A DNA stretch of 64,000 nt from Pseudorhodoplanes sp. (lineage in GTDB: Bacteria > Pseudomonadota > Alphaproteobacteria > Rhizobiales > Xanthobacteraceae), in assembly GCA_032027085.1 (NCBI GenBank), contig JAVSMS010000001.1, forward strand, positions 4,565,730 to 4,629,729, given 5' to 3'. The notes under the pieces are model-generated. The model searched no databases. It was not told where the DNA came from and saw nothing but the letters and a program-made list of their open reading frames with translations. Below, one piece after another: positions 25,613 to 35,074 of this stretch (the first letter of the stretch is position 1; each line of letters opens with the position of its first letter). Both the position numbers and the translations under genes were made by a program.

Positions 25613-26451
25613 GTCAGCGCCCGCTCGGCAATATGTGTCTCGACGGCCGACAGGCCACGGCGCGCTCTGACACGCTGATCGCTGCGCGCTTCATCCAGTT
25701 TGCGGTCATTGTCCGGCAGCCAGGAGCGGTCCGCCGCCGGATGCCACAAATGCAGCACGCCGCTGGCAAATACACCGTCCTTGCGGCGCACGCCGGCATG
25801 CAGCAGTCGCACCAAAAGATCGGAATCTTCGCGGCCCCAGCCCGCGTAATCGGAATCAAAACCGTCCACACGGTCGAGATCGGACCGCCAGATGCCGAGA
25901 TTGCAGGAGCGCGCATCGCGCCAGGCGCGCCAGCGTAGTTTCCGCAGCGGACCGAGCGGCAGGCGCACCAGCGGCACGGTGCGGTTGATGCCACCCTTCG
26001 CGCGCTCGCGGGTCCAGGCGCGGTAGCTCCAGGTCTCCACGTCGAGCTTGTCGCGCAGGATCGTTCGGGTCAGATCTTCCGACAGCAGGATGCGATTGCC
26101 GGTGACAAACCAGCCCGGCTCCGCCAGCCGGCGGTGCACCTCGACGAAATCGCGACGGGCAATGCAATCACCGTCGAGGAAGATGCAATATGTGCCGCGG
26201 CTTGCGACAATCGCGCGATTGCGGATTTCAGCGGCGCGGAAGCCCTTGCGTTCCTGCCAGACATGCGACAAGGGCCGGCCGAGTTTTCCTTTCCAGCTCT
26301 CGATCAGTTCGGCCGTCGCCGGACCAGAGCCGTCGTCGGCGACGATCACCTCGAAATCACGATCGGTCTGGCGCGACAGCGAGCGCAAGACGGCGTCGAG
26401 CGCGTCCTCGCGATTGCAGGTCGTTACGATGATCGAGATCAGATCAGCCAC
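25609..26451 (-). CDS. Glycosyltransferase family 2 with galactosyltransferase-type C-terminus
   Basis: 280 aa. GT-A fold: SIIVTTCNREDALDAVLRSL, IVADDGSG, and the metal-binding LDGDC near residue 98. The C-terminal FDSDYAGWGREDSDLLVRLLHAG matches the Glyco_transf_7C segment. It is cytoplasmic, probably adding a hexose to the LPS core or O-chain. Overlaps both neighbours by a few bases. Confidence 0.88.
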   Translation of the reverse strand: MADLISIIVTTCNREDALDAVLRSLSRQTDRDFEVIVADDGSGPATAELIESWKGKLGRPLSHVWQERKGFRAAEIRNRAIVASRGTYCIFLDGDCIARRDFVEVHRRLAEPGWFVTGNRILLSEDLTRTILRDKLDVETWSYRAWTRERAKGGINRTVPLVRLPLGPLRKLRWRAWRDARSCNLGIWRSDLDRVDGFDSDYAGWGREDSDLLVRLLHAGVRRKDGVFASGVLHLWHPAADRSWLPDNDRKLDEARSDQRVRARRGLSAVETHIAERALT

Positions 26452-27193
26452 CTTGCCGCCCCTTCAGCCAGGCCTTCATGTAACGATAATAGGTTCCTTC
26501 GGCATTCGCGACAGCCAACAGAAACCCCTCGCGGCCGTCCAGAAAGCCAAGGCGCAGAAAGTAGGTCCGCACGAAGGCCCACCACCCGCGCAGAATGCCG
26601 GTCAAGAAGGACACCCGCCGCCCCGATTTCAGAACCATGTCTGCACCGGCGGTGGAATAGCGGTCCATGCGCGAGAGCGCATCCTCCAGCCGCTCGACCG
26701 GATGATGGATGAGCGGCGCCGACAGGCGCGCGACCTTTCCCTCACAGATCACCCGTTCATGCACCAGGTCGTCGGAGAAGCGTGCGCGGCCCCGGCGGAA
26801 CAGCCGCAGCACATAATCGGGATACCAGCCGGAATGGCGCATTGGCCGGCCGCAAAAGGTGGAGAGGCGCGGCATCTCGTAGCCGTCCGCCTGCCCCGCA
26901 GAGACGGCTTCGGCGATCTCGGCCGCCAGTTCCGGGCTCACCCGCTCATCCGCGTCAAGCGACAGCACCCAGTCACCGGTGGCTTGTTCCAGGGCGAAAT
27001 TCTTCTGCGCGCCGAAGCCCCGCCACGCATGCGAGAGAACCACCGCGCCCTTGGCCGCAGCCAGCGCCACGGTCGCGTCGTCGCTACCGCCGTCCACCAC
27101 GATCCGCTCATCACAAAAGGCAAGACTGTCCAGACACGCCTCGATCTTGGCGGCCTCGTTCTTTGTGATCACGATGGCGGACAGGCGCGGCAT
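26444..27193 (-). CDS. Glycosyltransferase family 2, LPS core (WaaE/KdtX-like)
   Basis: 249 aa. LSAIVITKNEAAKIEACLDSL, VDGGSDD and LSLDADERVSPEL are the donor-binding motifs of WaaE-type beta-1,4-glucosyltransferases, which act on heptose I of the inner core. The length is typical, and the C-terminal YFLRLGFLDGREGFLLAVANAEGTYYRYMKAW is characteristic of the group. Same operon as the heptose genes. Confidence 0.88.
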   Translation of the reverse strand: MPRLSAIVITKNEAAKIEACLDSLAFCDERIVVDGGSDDATVALAAAKGAVVLSHAWRGFGAQKNFALEQATGDWVLSLDADERVSPELAAEIAEAVSAGQADGYEMPRLSTFCGRPMRHSGWYPDYVLRLFRRGRARFSDDLVHERVICEGKVARLSAPLIHHPVERLEDALSRMDRYSTAGADMVLKSGRRVSFLTGILRGWWAFVRTYFLRLGFLDGREGFLLAVANAEGTYYRYMKAWLKGRQGG

Positions 27194-27200
27194 CTGTGGC

Positions 27201-27932
27201 TCACGGTTTGTCTTTCAGGCGGTCACGCAGCCTGCGCCTGGCATCACGGAAGATACGGAACGGCAGGCCGAGATAATATTTGCGGAAAATCTGCCAGCGT
27301 CCCAGCCAGTCGATCGACGGCGCGGCGTCCTGCGGGACATACCAACCGTTCAATCCGGTACGCCGCATCAAACGATAGCCGGCGTCGGTCAGGAAGCGAT
27401 GCTTGTCGAGGCTGGTGACGTGATCCTCCAGCAAAATCAGCCGCGGATGCCAGCGCGCGAAATCAAATCCGCGCAGTACATCCAGCTCATGCCCCTCAAC
27501 GTCGACCGACAACAGATCAAGGGGGCGCGGCGCCTTCGCTTCCTCGAGAATGTCGTCAAGCGTACGCACCGGCACCTCGATGGCCTGTTCCGGCCGCAGC
27601 CCGGTCACGGCGAGATTGGGATCGAATGACGAATAGGGACCCAGCACGTACAAAGTCATCCGGCTGCCGGCGCGATCCGGCGACGAGCACGCGGCCTCGA
27701 AGACCTGAGATCGGCGCATCTTGCGCAACTTCTCCGCAAGATCAGGCTGCGGCTCGATCAGTACACCGGTCCAGCCCTCGCGTTCGAGATGAAAGCTCTG
27801 CGATTCCTTTTCCGGCTCATTGGCGCCGACCTCGACAAAGTAGCCGGGCGCGGGACCGAAAAAGTCCCGCACCAGCGCGGCTTCCTGGTCTGGCGGAAAG
27901 ATCGCGGCCACTTGAGAAATCCCGCCGGTCAA
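27201..27932 (-). CDS. FkbM-family methyltransferase
   Basis: 243 aa. Contains [21 protein letters not shown] near residue 30 (SAM-binding glycine motif), [24 protein letters not shown] and [16 protein letters not shown], the typical FkbM order. It probably O-methylates a sugar hydroxyl, perhaps a core or O-chain terminal residue. The start overlaps the hldE stop (ATGA). Confidence 0.88.
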   Translation of the reverse strand: MTGGISQVAAIFPPDQEAALVRDFFGPAPGYFVEVGANEPEKESQSFHLEREGWTGVLIEPQPDLAEKLRKMRRSQVFEAACSSPDRAGSRMTLYVLGPYSSFDPNLAVTGLRPEQAIEVPVRTLDDILEEAKAPRPLDLLSVDVEGHELDVLRGFDFARWHPRLILLEDHVTSLDKHRFLTDAGYRLMRRTGLNGWYVPQDAAPSIDWLGRWQIFRKYYLGLPFRIFRDARRRLRDRLKDKP

Positions 27933-29404
27933 GCTTTTGCGGTCTTGCGCGAACGCGACACGATGCTGGTCGTCGAATGGCCCGGCACGATGTCGACCAG
28001 CACAATCTCGCCGCCAATGGCCTCGACAAAATCGCCACCGATCACCTGCTCGCGCGTGTAATCCGCGCCCTTGACCAGAACCTTCGGGCGTACCCGCTCA
28101 ATCAGCTTCTGCGGCGTGTCTTCTTCGAACACCACGACGAGATCGACGGCTTCCAGCGCTGCCAGCACTTCCGAGCGCGCATGCACGTCCTGAACCGGAC
28201 GCCCCTCGCCCTTCAGCCGTTTCACCGACGCATCACTGTTCAGCCCCAGCACCAGCCGATCACAGGCGGCGCGCGCCTGCGCCAACAGCCGCACATGCCC
28301 CGGATGCAGCAGATCGAAACAGCCGTTGGTGAAGCCGATGCGCATCCCTTGCCGCCGCCACTCTCCGAGGCGTTGATCGAGCTGCGACCAGTCGAACAGA
28401 ATTTTTTCTTCCGGCGCGAGCGAGGACGCCGGCAGCAGCCGGCCGCGCAATTCACTAAGCGACACCGTCGCCGTGCCGCGTTTGCCGACGACGACCGCCG
28501 CCGCCGCATTGGCCGCGCGCATCGCAAGTTCGAGCTCGGCATGCGCGGCCAGCATCGTCGCCAGCACCGCAATCACGGTGTCGCCGGCGCCCGACACGTC
28601 GCCGATCTTCACCGGATAGGCGGGCACATGCACCGGCTCCCTGCCTTTCTCGACCAGCGTCATGCCTTCATCGCTGCGCGTCACCAGCATCGCCTTGCAA
28701 CCGATGCTGCCGCACAATTCCGTTGCCGCCGCGGCGATGTCGTCATCGCCGGTCACGTCGCGGCGCACCGCGTCGCCAAGCTCCTTGCGGTTTGGCGTCA
28801 CCAGCGTCGCGCCGCGATAAAGGGAATAGTCATTGCCCTTCGGGTCGACGATGACCGGTTTGCCGGCCTTGTTGGCGGCATCGATGACGGCCCGGATAAC
28901 GGTCTTTGTCAGCGCGCCCTTGGCGTAATCGGACAGGATCAGGGCGTCGGCCTGCGGCAAGGCCTTCAATGCATTGTCAATGACGGACTTTTCGATTCCC
29001 GCGGAAACCGGCGCGGTCGTTTCCCAGTCGGCCCGCAGCATATGCGTCGCATAATGCTCGGAGACGAAGCGCACCTTGCGTGTTGTCGGCCGCGAGGGAT
29101 CGACAACAAGCAATGCATTCACGCGCGGCTCCGAATCCAGCGACATTTTGAGCTGTCGCCCGGCATCGTCATCGCCAATAACGCCGACGAAAAGACAACT
29201 CGCCCCAAGGCTTGCAATATTGCGCGCGACATTGCCGGCGCCGCCGATGATGATGTCGCTGCGCCTGACCCGAATGACCGGCGCCGGCGCTTCCGGAGAG
29301 ATGCGCGCGACATCCCCATACACGAAATCGTCCAGCATCAGATCGCCGATGCACAGCACTGTCGCGCCCGCGAGCTTCCCGAGTTCCTGATCGATATTGA
29401 ACAT
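27929..29404 (-). CDS. hldE: Bifunctional heptose-7-phosphate kinase / heptose-1-phosphate adenylyltransferase
   Basis: 491 aa. The N-terminal ribokinase-like (PfkB) domain has [13 protein letters not shown] and the [14 protein letters not shown] anion-hole motif near residue 268. The C-terminal nucleotidyltransferase domain, after about residue 345, has [17 protein letters not shown]. It covers two steps of ADP-heptose synthesis. The start overlaps hldD by 1 bp (TGATG). Confidence 0.96.
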   Translation of the reverse strand: MFNIDQELGKLAGATVLCIGDLMLDDFVYGDVARISPEAPAPVIRVRRSDIIIGGAGNVARNIASLGASCLFVGVIGDDDAGRQLKMSLDSEPRVNALLVVDPSRPTTRKVRFVSEHYATHMLRADWETTAPVSAGIEKSVIDNALKALPQADALILSDYAKGALTKTVIRAVIDAANKAGKPVIVDPKGNDYSLYRGATLVTPNRKELGDAVRRDVTGDDDIAAAATELCGSIGCKAMLVTRSDEGMTLVEKGREPVHVPAYPVKIGDVSGAGDTVIAVLATMLAAHAELELAMRAANAAAAVVVGKRGTATVSLSELRGRLLPASSLAPEEKILFDWSQLDQRLGEWRRQGMRIGFTNGCFDLLHPGHVRLLAQARAACDRLVLGLNSDASVKRLKGEGRPVQDVHARSEVLAALEAVDLVVVFEEDTPQKLIERVRPKVLVKGADYTREQVIGGDFVEAIGGEIVLVDIVPGHSTTSIVSRSRKTAKA

Positions 29405-30384
29405 CAGCGATACCGGTCCGTGCGGTCGAGATAGCGGGTGACGTAATCCTTCACCGCATCTTCCAGCGGCGGGAAGCCGGCATTGTATCCGGCCTTGCGC
29501 AGGCGGCCCATCTCGCTTTGCGTGAAATACTGATAGCTGCCGCGAATCTGTTCGGGCATGTCGATGTATTCGATATTGGGCGCGCGGCCGAGCGCGGCGA
29601 ACATGGCCTCGATCATCTCGCGGAAGCTGCGCGCCTGGCCGGTGCCGACATTGAAGATGCCCGACACCTTCGGCGTATCCAGCAGCCAGCGCGTCACCGC
29701 CACGACATCATCGACATAGATGAAATCGCGGCGCTGATCGCCGTCGGCAATGCCCGCCTTGTGCGACTTGAACAGGCGAACCGGCCTTCCGGTTTTCGCT
29801 TCATCGAAAACGCGGCAGAGTACGCTCGCCATCGTGCCCTTGTGATATTCGTTCGGCCCGAACACGTTGAAGAATTTCAGGCCGGCCCATTGCGGCGGCA
29901 GCTTGGCGCGCTTCACCTGCCGGTCGACCAGAGCCTGGTCGAACAGGTGCTTGCTCCAGCCATAGAGATTCATTGGCCGCAGCTTCTTCAGCGCCTCCGG
30001 GGACCAGTCGTCGTCAAATCCTTCCTCGCCGTCGCCATAGGTCGCCGCCGACGAGGCATAGATGAAGGGCGTCCGATTTTCCGTACACCAGTCCAGCAGT
30101 TGCAGCGACAGCCGGAAATTGGTGTCGAGCACCAGATCGCCGTCGGTCGCAGTGGTTGAGGAAATGGCGCCCATATGGACGACGGCGTCGAGTTTTCGGC
30201 CCTCCAGCCATCGGAACAGGTCCGGGGGCGGCACGACATCGGCCAACTGGCGCTTGGCGAGATTGCGCCACTTGCCGTCGGTTCCAAACATGTCGTTCAC
30301 CACGATATCGGAGCGGCCAGCCTCATTGAGGCTCGCCACGATATTCGAACCGATGAACCCGGCCCCGCCGGTGACCAAAATCAT
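29404..30384 (-). CDS. hldD: ADP-L-glycero-D-manno-heptose 6-epimerase
   Basis: 326 aa from ATG 30384, which begins exactly at [14 protein letters not shown]; the open frame extends to 30468 but the added residues are not family-like. [24 protein letters not shown] and [10 protein letters not shown] (YxxxK) match HldD. It converts ADP-D,D-heptose to ADP-L,D-heptose. It is the first gene of the leftward core-LPS operon; the 198-bp gap to waaF holds the divergent promoters. Confidence 0.95.
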   Translation of the reverse strand: MILVTGGAGFIGSNIVASLNEAGRSDIVVNDMFGTDGKWRNLAKRQLADVVPPPDLFRWLEGRKLDAVVHMGAISSTTATDGDLVLDTNFRLSLQLLDWCTENRTPFIYASSAATYGDGEEGFDDDWSPEALKKLRPMNLYGWSKHLFDQALVDRQVKRAKLPPQWAGLKFFNVFGPNEYHKGTMASVLCRVFDEAKTGRPVRLFKSHKAGIADGDQRRDFIYVDDVVAVTRWLLDTPKVSGIFNVGTGQARSFREMIEAMFAALGRAPNIEYIDMPEQIRGSYQYFTQSEMGRLRKAGYNAGFPPLEDAVKDYVTRYLDRTDRYR

Positions 30385-30566
30385 GTACGCAACACCCCGC
30401 CGCCACCGCCCGGCCTTGCCGGCCCTCCTTTGCCCGACAAGGCGCGGCGGCGCAACTTCGCTGAGCAAGGGCAGTAAATAGGCTGGCGAATGCTCGCAAA
30501 GCCGGGCATGACTCGACGGAACCGGCAGGGCTGCCCGGGGCGGAAACCATGAAGAAATGACCTTAG

Positions 30567-30588
30567 GTTCATTATTATACGAATGAAC
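30567..30588. promoter_or_regulatory. Inverted repeat over the waaF start codon
   Basis: GTTCATT (30567-30573), 8 nt, AATGAAC (30582-30588). The right arm contains the presumed ATG at 30583. A TATTAT sits inside (30573-30578), and no good ribosome-binding site precedes the ATG. It could be an operator, or an RNA stem at the start codon. Evidence is limited to the palindrome itself. Confidence 0.35.
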
Positions 30589-31620
30589 TCACATTCCAAT
30601 TCTATCGCCGGTGTGCCGGCTGCCAATCCGGCGGCTGACAGCCCGATTTTGATCATTCCCTACATGTGGATCGGCGATTTCGTCCGTTCCCATTCGGTCG
30701 TGCGGCTGCTTAAGGCCCGCTGGCCAAACCGGCCGATCGATTTCCTCACCACCCGGCTTTGCGCCCCCCTGCTCGACTACATGCCCGGGGTCCGCAAGGG
30801 CATCGTCCAGGACCTGCCGCGTGGCCGGCTTCCGCTCGGACAATACTGGTTGCTGGCGCAGCGTTTCCGCGCCGAGGGCTATGGCACCGCTTTGGTCATG
30901 CCGCGCACGTGGAAGGCGGCGCTGGCGCCCTTTCTCGCGGGCATCCCCGAGCGGACGGGTTTTGCCGGTGAAGCCCGGTTCGGCCTGATCAACGACATGC
31001 GCTGGGGCGAGCGCAAGCTCGAGCGCATGATCGATTGTTTCGGCGTACTGGCGTTGCCGAAAGGCACCGCCCTGCACGGCGAATGGCCGTTGCCGCAGAT
31101 CAGGGTCACGGATGATCAGGTCGCGGCCTGGCGGCAACTTTGGTCTCTGCCGGCCGATGGCGGGCCTGCGGTCGCCATGGCGCCCGGCGCGGTCGGTCCC
31201 GGCAAGGCCTGGCCGCCGGAATTCTATGCCGAGCTGGCCCGGCGCCTGACCGACCGCGGCGTCGCCGTGTGGGTTCTGGGCGGGCCGAATGAGACCTCTA
31301 TTGCGGCCGAGATCGTAGCCAAGGGCGGCGCGCTGGTCCGCGATTTGACCGGCAACGATCTCGGGAACGCCATCGTCGCGCTCAAGGCCGCCTCCGCGGC
31401 GGTGACCAATGATTCCGGCCTGATGCATATCTCAGCAGCTATCGGCACGCCTACGCTCGCCATTTTCGGTCCGACCTCGCCGCGGCTCTGGGCTCCGCTC
31501 AATCCGCTCGCGGCCATCCTCGAACCCGAACGTCCCCATGCTGACATCCGCGAACGCAACACCCGCGAGGTTGCCGTCGATCGTGTTGAACAGGCGGTCA
31601 AGACGACGTTGGGCTTGTAG
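30583..31620 (+). CDS. waaF: Lipopolysaccharide heptosyltransferase II
   Basis: 345 aa, GT9. [27 protein letters not shown] and the C-terminal [27 protein letters not shown] match WaaF, which adds the second heptose to the inner core. The usual GD in the first loop is present (IGDF). It is divergent from hldD and followed by gmhA and gmhB. Confidence 0.92.
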   Translation: MNSHSNSIAGVPAANPAADSPILIIPYMWIGDFVRSHSVVRLLKARWPNRPIDFLTTRLCAPLLDYMPGVRKGIVQDLPRGRLPLGQYWLLAQRFRAEGYGTALVMPRTWKAALAPFLAGIPERTGFAGEARFGLINDMRWGERKLERMIDCFGVLALPKGTALHGEWPLPQIRVTDDQVAAWRQLWSLPADGGPAVAMAPGAVGPGKAWPPEFYAELARRLTDRGVAVWVLGGPNETSIAAEIVAKGGALVRDLTGNDLGNAIVALKAASAAVTNDSGLMHISAAIGTPTLAIFGPTSPRLWAPLNPLAAILEPERPHADIRERNTREVAVDRVEQAVKTTLGL

Positions 31621-31682
31621 GGCACTCGCTTGCGCCCGCCCCGCATGCCCGCTACCAGATATCTTCGATCCTCAGGCCCTGC

Positions 31683-32276
31683 ATGAACGACCCGCTCACC
31701 GACGTCATCGGCTATTTCCGCCGCTCGCGCGAAATCCTCGACCGCGCCGCCGTGGATCATAATTTCCTGTCGTCGATCGTTGCCATTGCGGTGGGCATTG
31801 CGCAGTCGCTCGGCAGCGGCGGCAAGATCCTGCTCGCGGGCAATGGCGGCAGCGCCGCCGATGCGCAGCACATCGCGGCCGAGATGCTGTCGCGCTTCAA
31901 GTTTGATCGCGACCCCTTGCCGGCCATCGCCCTGACAACCGACACATCGGTCCTGACGGCGATCGGAAATGATTACGGTTATGAACACGTCTTCGAGCGC
32001 CAGGTGCGCGGCCTCGGACGCAAGGGCGATATCTTCATCGGCATTTCCACATCCGGGCGATCTCCGAACGTCCTCGCCGCGCTGAAGGCCGCCCGCAAGA
32101 TCGGGCTTATCACTGTCGGATTCACCGGCTCGATCGGCGCCATCGCGATGCAACCGCTCTGCGATGTCGTCCTGGCGGCGCCGTCCGAAGAAACCGCATT
32201 GATCCAGCAGGTTCACATCACCGCCGCGCACGCGATCTGCGACCTGGTCGAGCGCAACCTGTTCAAGCCGGATTGA
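31683..32276 (+). CDS. gmhA: Sedoheptulose-7-phosphate isomerase
   Basis: 197 aa SIS-domain protein. [16 protein letters not shown] carries the zinc-ligand His and Glu, STSGRSPNV binds phosphate, and [16 protein letters not shown] holds the remaining ligands. First step of heptose synthesis. It lies 62 bp after waaF and 7 bp before gmhB. Confidence 0.95.
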   Translation: MNDPLTDVIGYFRRSREILDRAAVDHNFLSSIVAIAVGIAQSLGSGGKILLAGNGGSAADAQHIAAEMLSRFKFDRDPLPAIALTTDTSVLTAIGNDYGYEHVFERQVRGLGRKGDIFIGISTSGRSPNVLAALKAARKIGLITVGFTGSIGAIAMQPLCDVVLAAPSEETALIQQVHITAAHAICDLVERNLFKPD

Positions 32277-32283
32277 CATCTGG

Positions 32284-32808
32284 ATGCAGAAGGCTCGCAA
32301 ACCCGCCGCGTTCCTCGACCGCGACGGCGTGCTCAACCGCGACGACGGTTACATCGGCAGCATCGAGCGCTTCCACTGGACACAAGGCGCCGCGCCGGCG
32401 ATCCGCAAGCTGAACGAGGCCGGCTATCACGTATTCATCATCTCCAACCAGTCCGGCGTCGCCCGCGGCCTGTTCACCGAACAGGACGTCGACAGGCTGC
32501 ATGACTGGATGTTCGAACAGCTCTGCGCGCAGGGTGCCCGCGTTGACGACATCCGCTATTGCCCGTTCCATCCCGACGCGCCGCTGCCCGCCTATCGCAT
32601 CGATTCCGACTGGCGCAAACCCAAGCCCGGCATGCTGCTCGATCTGATGCAGAACTGGCCCGTGGAGGCGCATGGAAGTTTTCTGATTGGCGACAAGGAG
32701 ACTGATCTGCGCGCCGCCGCGGCGGTCGGCATTGGCGGATTTCTGTTCATGGGCGGCGATCTTTCCGACTTCGTCGATCAGTGTCTCGCGGCAAGCACCC
32801 GGCGATAG
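32284..32808 (+). CDS. gmhB: D-glycero-D-manno-heptose-1,7-bisphosphate 7-phosphatase
   Basis: 174 aa HAD phosphatase: FLDRDGVLN (nucleophile and acid/base Asp), [17 protein letters not shown] and [12 protein letters not shown]. Only the first half of the usual zinc site remains: CPFHPD is there, but the second Cys pair seen in E. coli GmhB is replaced by a segment reading AYRIDSDW. Removes the 7-phosphate between the two HldE reactions. Its 3' end overlaps the convergent glycosyltransferase gene by 31 bp. Confidence 0.93.
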   Translation: MQKARKPAAFLDRDGVLNRDDGYIGSIERFHWTQGAAPAIRKLNEAGYHVFIISNQSGVARGLFTEQDVDRLHDWMFEQLCAQGARVDDIRYCPFHPDAPLPAYRIDSDWRKPKPGMLLDLMQNWPVEAHGSFLIGDKETDLRAAAAVGIGGFLFMGGDLSDFVDQCLAASTRR

Positions 32809-33869
32809 AACGCGACGATCTTCGCGGCTTCCGCATTGGCGCCGAACTCGGCGACAACGCGCTCGCGAGCGCGGCGTCCCATCGCGGCGGCTTGCGCAGG
32901 CTCGCGCATCAGCGGCTCAAGCGCCTTTGCCAAAGCATCGGCATCGCCGGTCGGCACCAAGATGCCGGTGTCGCCATCGCGCACGACTTTTTCCGCCGCG
33001 CCCGCGCGCGCGGCAACCAGCGCGTTTGCGGATGCCATGGCCTCAAGCAGCGTCAACCCAAAGCCTTCATTGCGGGACGTGAACGCGTAGATCAGGATGC
33101 GCCGATACCAGAGCGGCACCTCGTCGATCGGCAACTCGCCAAGAAAACGAATGCGCTGCGACAATCCGGCTGCGTTCACCTGCGCTTTCAGCTTCGCTTC
33201 AAAGCCGCGCTGGTCCGGCGTCACCTCTCCGACGATCACTGCGGTGAAATCCGGATAGTGCGGCAGCAGCCGGCACATCGCCTTAACGAACACATCGGTG
33301 CCTTTCTGCGCGCGCACCCGGCCGAAACAGCCGATGCCATAACGGCCGGGCAATCCGGTCTGCGCAAATTCGGCATCGCGATCCGGCGCGGGCGCGTAAC
33401 GCTCGGTGTCGATGCCGTGCATGATGATCGTGTGCGGCACCTTCAGATAGGAGGCGGAAGCCTCGCTGGTCGCGATCACCGCATCCATGCGTGTCATCAT
33501 CGCGCGCGTGGTCCAGGTGTGGTGCCGCTGCGCCGCGGACGTGAAGACGAGTGTCAGCGGCCAACCCAGCGCCCGCAGCAGCAGCCCCGCCATCATCTCG
33601 TTGTTGCGGCGGGCATGCCAGACCAGCGGTTTCTGCCGCCGCCACAGGCGCAACAGATCGCGAAAACTCAGCCGCGCAATCCCCTCCGGCGCATCGGACC
33701 CGAGCCACGCGGCCGGCAGCAGGCCGGCAATGCGCGGGGCAATCATGCGATTGGTCGCGGTGACGCCGGAATAGCGCCAATGCAGATTGGGAATGATGAC
33801 GTCGAGTTCGGGCAAGACGGATCCCTGGATAGGCCGGTCGGCGGCGGGGTTGGGCAGAGGATTACTCAT
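32778..33869 (-). CDS. Glycosyltransferase family 4
   Basis: 363 aa GT-B protein. The C-terminal half has [24 protein letters not shown], and the E-x7-E region [22 protein letters not shown]. Related enzymes add mannose, galactose or glucose to the LPS core. Transcribed alone, divergent from galE with a 49-bp gap; GGAGGATG lies just before its ATG. Confidence 0.9.
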   Translation of the reverse strand: MSNPLPNPAADRPIQGSVLPELDVIIPNLHWRYSGVTATNRMIAPRIAGLLPAAWLGSDAPEGIARLSFRDLLRLWRRQKPLVWHARRNNEMMAGLLLRALGWPLTLVFTSAAQRHHTWTTRAMMTRMDAVIATSEASASYLKVPHTIIMHGIDTERYAPAPDRDAEFAQTGLPGRYGIGCFGRVRAQKGTDVFVKAMCRLLPHYPDFTAVIVGEVTPDQRGFEAKLKAQVNAAGLSQRIRFLGELPIDEVPLWYRRILIYAFTSRNEGFGLTLLEAMASANALVAARAGAAEKVVRDGDTGILVPTGDADALAKALEPLMREPAQAAAMGRRARERVVAEFGANAEAAKIVAFYRRVLAARH

Positions 33870-33918
33870 TTTTTCATCCTCCGTCGCCTAGAATGACATG
33901 ATTGTTCTGGAGGTTTTC

Positions 33919-34905
33919 ATGGCCGTTCTGGTCACTGGCGGCGCCGGCTATATCGGCAGCCACATGGTTTACGCGCTCGCCGACGCGGGCGAGGACGTGG
34001 TCGTGCTCGACAATTTGTCGACCGGCTTCCGCTGGGCCCTGCCGGACAAGGTACCGCTTTACGAAGGCGACACCGGCGACGCGACGCTGGCGCTGGAAAT
34101 CATCGCCCGGCACGACATAGACGCGATCATCCATTTCGCGGCGTCCATCGTGGTGCCGGATTCGGTTGCCGATCCCCTCGGCTATTACCGCAACAACACC
34201 GCCAACACGCGCACGCTGATCGAAGCCGCGGTCAAGGGCGGCGTGAAGCATTTCATCTTCTCGTCCACCGCGGCCGTCTACGGCAATCCGGAAACGGTGC
34301 CGGTCGCGGAAGATGCGCCGACCATGCCGATGTCGCCCTATGGCTGGTCGAAGCTGATGACCGAAATCATCCTGCGCGACACCGCGCATGCGCATCCGCT
34401 GCGCTATGCGGTGCTGCGCTATTTCAATGTCGCCGGCGCCGATCCGCAATTGCGGACCGGGCAGTCAACGCCGGCCGCCACCCATCTGATCAAGGTCGCT
34501 GTCCAGACCGCGCTCGGCATGCGCAAGAAGATGGATGTCTTCGGCACCGACTATCCGACTCCGGACGGCACCTGCATCCGAGACTACATCCATGTCAGCG
34601 ATCTGGTTGCCGCCCATTCCGATGCGCTCGGCTATCTGCGCGGCGGCGGGCAATCGGTCACCCTGAATTGCGGCTATGGCCGCGGCTTCTCGGTGCTCGA
34701 GGTGATCGAGACCGTGAAGAAGATCTCCGGCATCGATTTCCGCGTGGAGCTTGCGCCGCGGCGGCCCGGCGATCCGGCGCAGATCGTGGCAGCCAGCGGC
34801 CGCGCCCGCGACATTCTCGGCTGGACGCCCCGCTACGACGACTTGCCGACCATTGTCTCCCATGCGCTGGCCTGGGAGAAAAAACTGAAGCAAATCAACG
34901 TATAA
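33919..34905 (+). CDS. galE: UDP-glucose 4-epimerase
   Basis: 328 aa. ATG 33919 is chosen because GGAGG lies 6 nt upstream and the protein then begins MAVLVTGGAGYIGSH. FSSTAAVYGNP and YGWSKLMTE (YxxxK) complete the active site, and YFNVAGADPQ, DGTCIRDYIHVSDL are GalE signatures. Supplies UDP-galactose for LPS or exopolysaccharide. Confidence 0.95.
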   Translation: MAVLVTGGAGYIGSHMVYALADAGEDVVVLDNLSTGFRWALPDKVPLYEGDTGDATLALEIIARHDIDAIIHFAASIVVPDSVADPLGYYRNNTANTRTLIEAAVKGGVKHFIFSSTAAVYGNPETVPVAEDAPTMPMSPYGWSKLMTEIILRDTAHAHPLRYAVLRYFNVAGADPQLRTGQSTPAATHLIKVAVQTALGMRKKMDVFGTDYPTPDGTCIRDYIHVSDLVAAHSDALGYLRGGGQSVTLNCGYGRGFSVLEVIETVKKISGIDFRVELAPRRPGDPAQIVAASGRARDILGWTPRYDDLPTIVSHALAWEKKLKQINV

Positions 34906-35074
34906 CGCCAGATTTTGGCGGATTGGACTTGAATTCTCCGTGCCGGACGGGCAAGGAACGGACCTCGACGCCCGGGCGTCCGGCACCGGGACGCCGGAAC
35001 CCTAATCAAAAATCGGCCTCCTCGCAGAGCGCCCGCAAGCCGCGCCCCTCGTCGGCGCCAAGTCAGGACCGCGC

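Noticed and set aside
26048-27418. 456-codon rightward ORF opposite the GT2 genes
   Set aside because: Antisense of two overlapping glycosyltransferases with intact motifs.
27626-29434. 602-codon rightward ORF opposite hldE
   Set aside because: Antisense of a full-length, clearly functional hldE; no family features.
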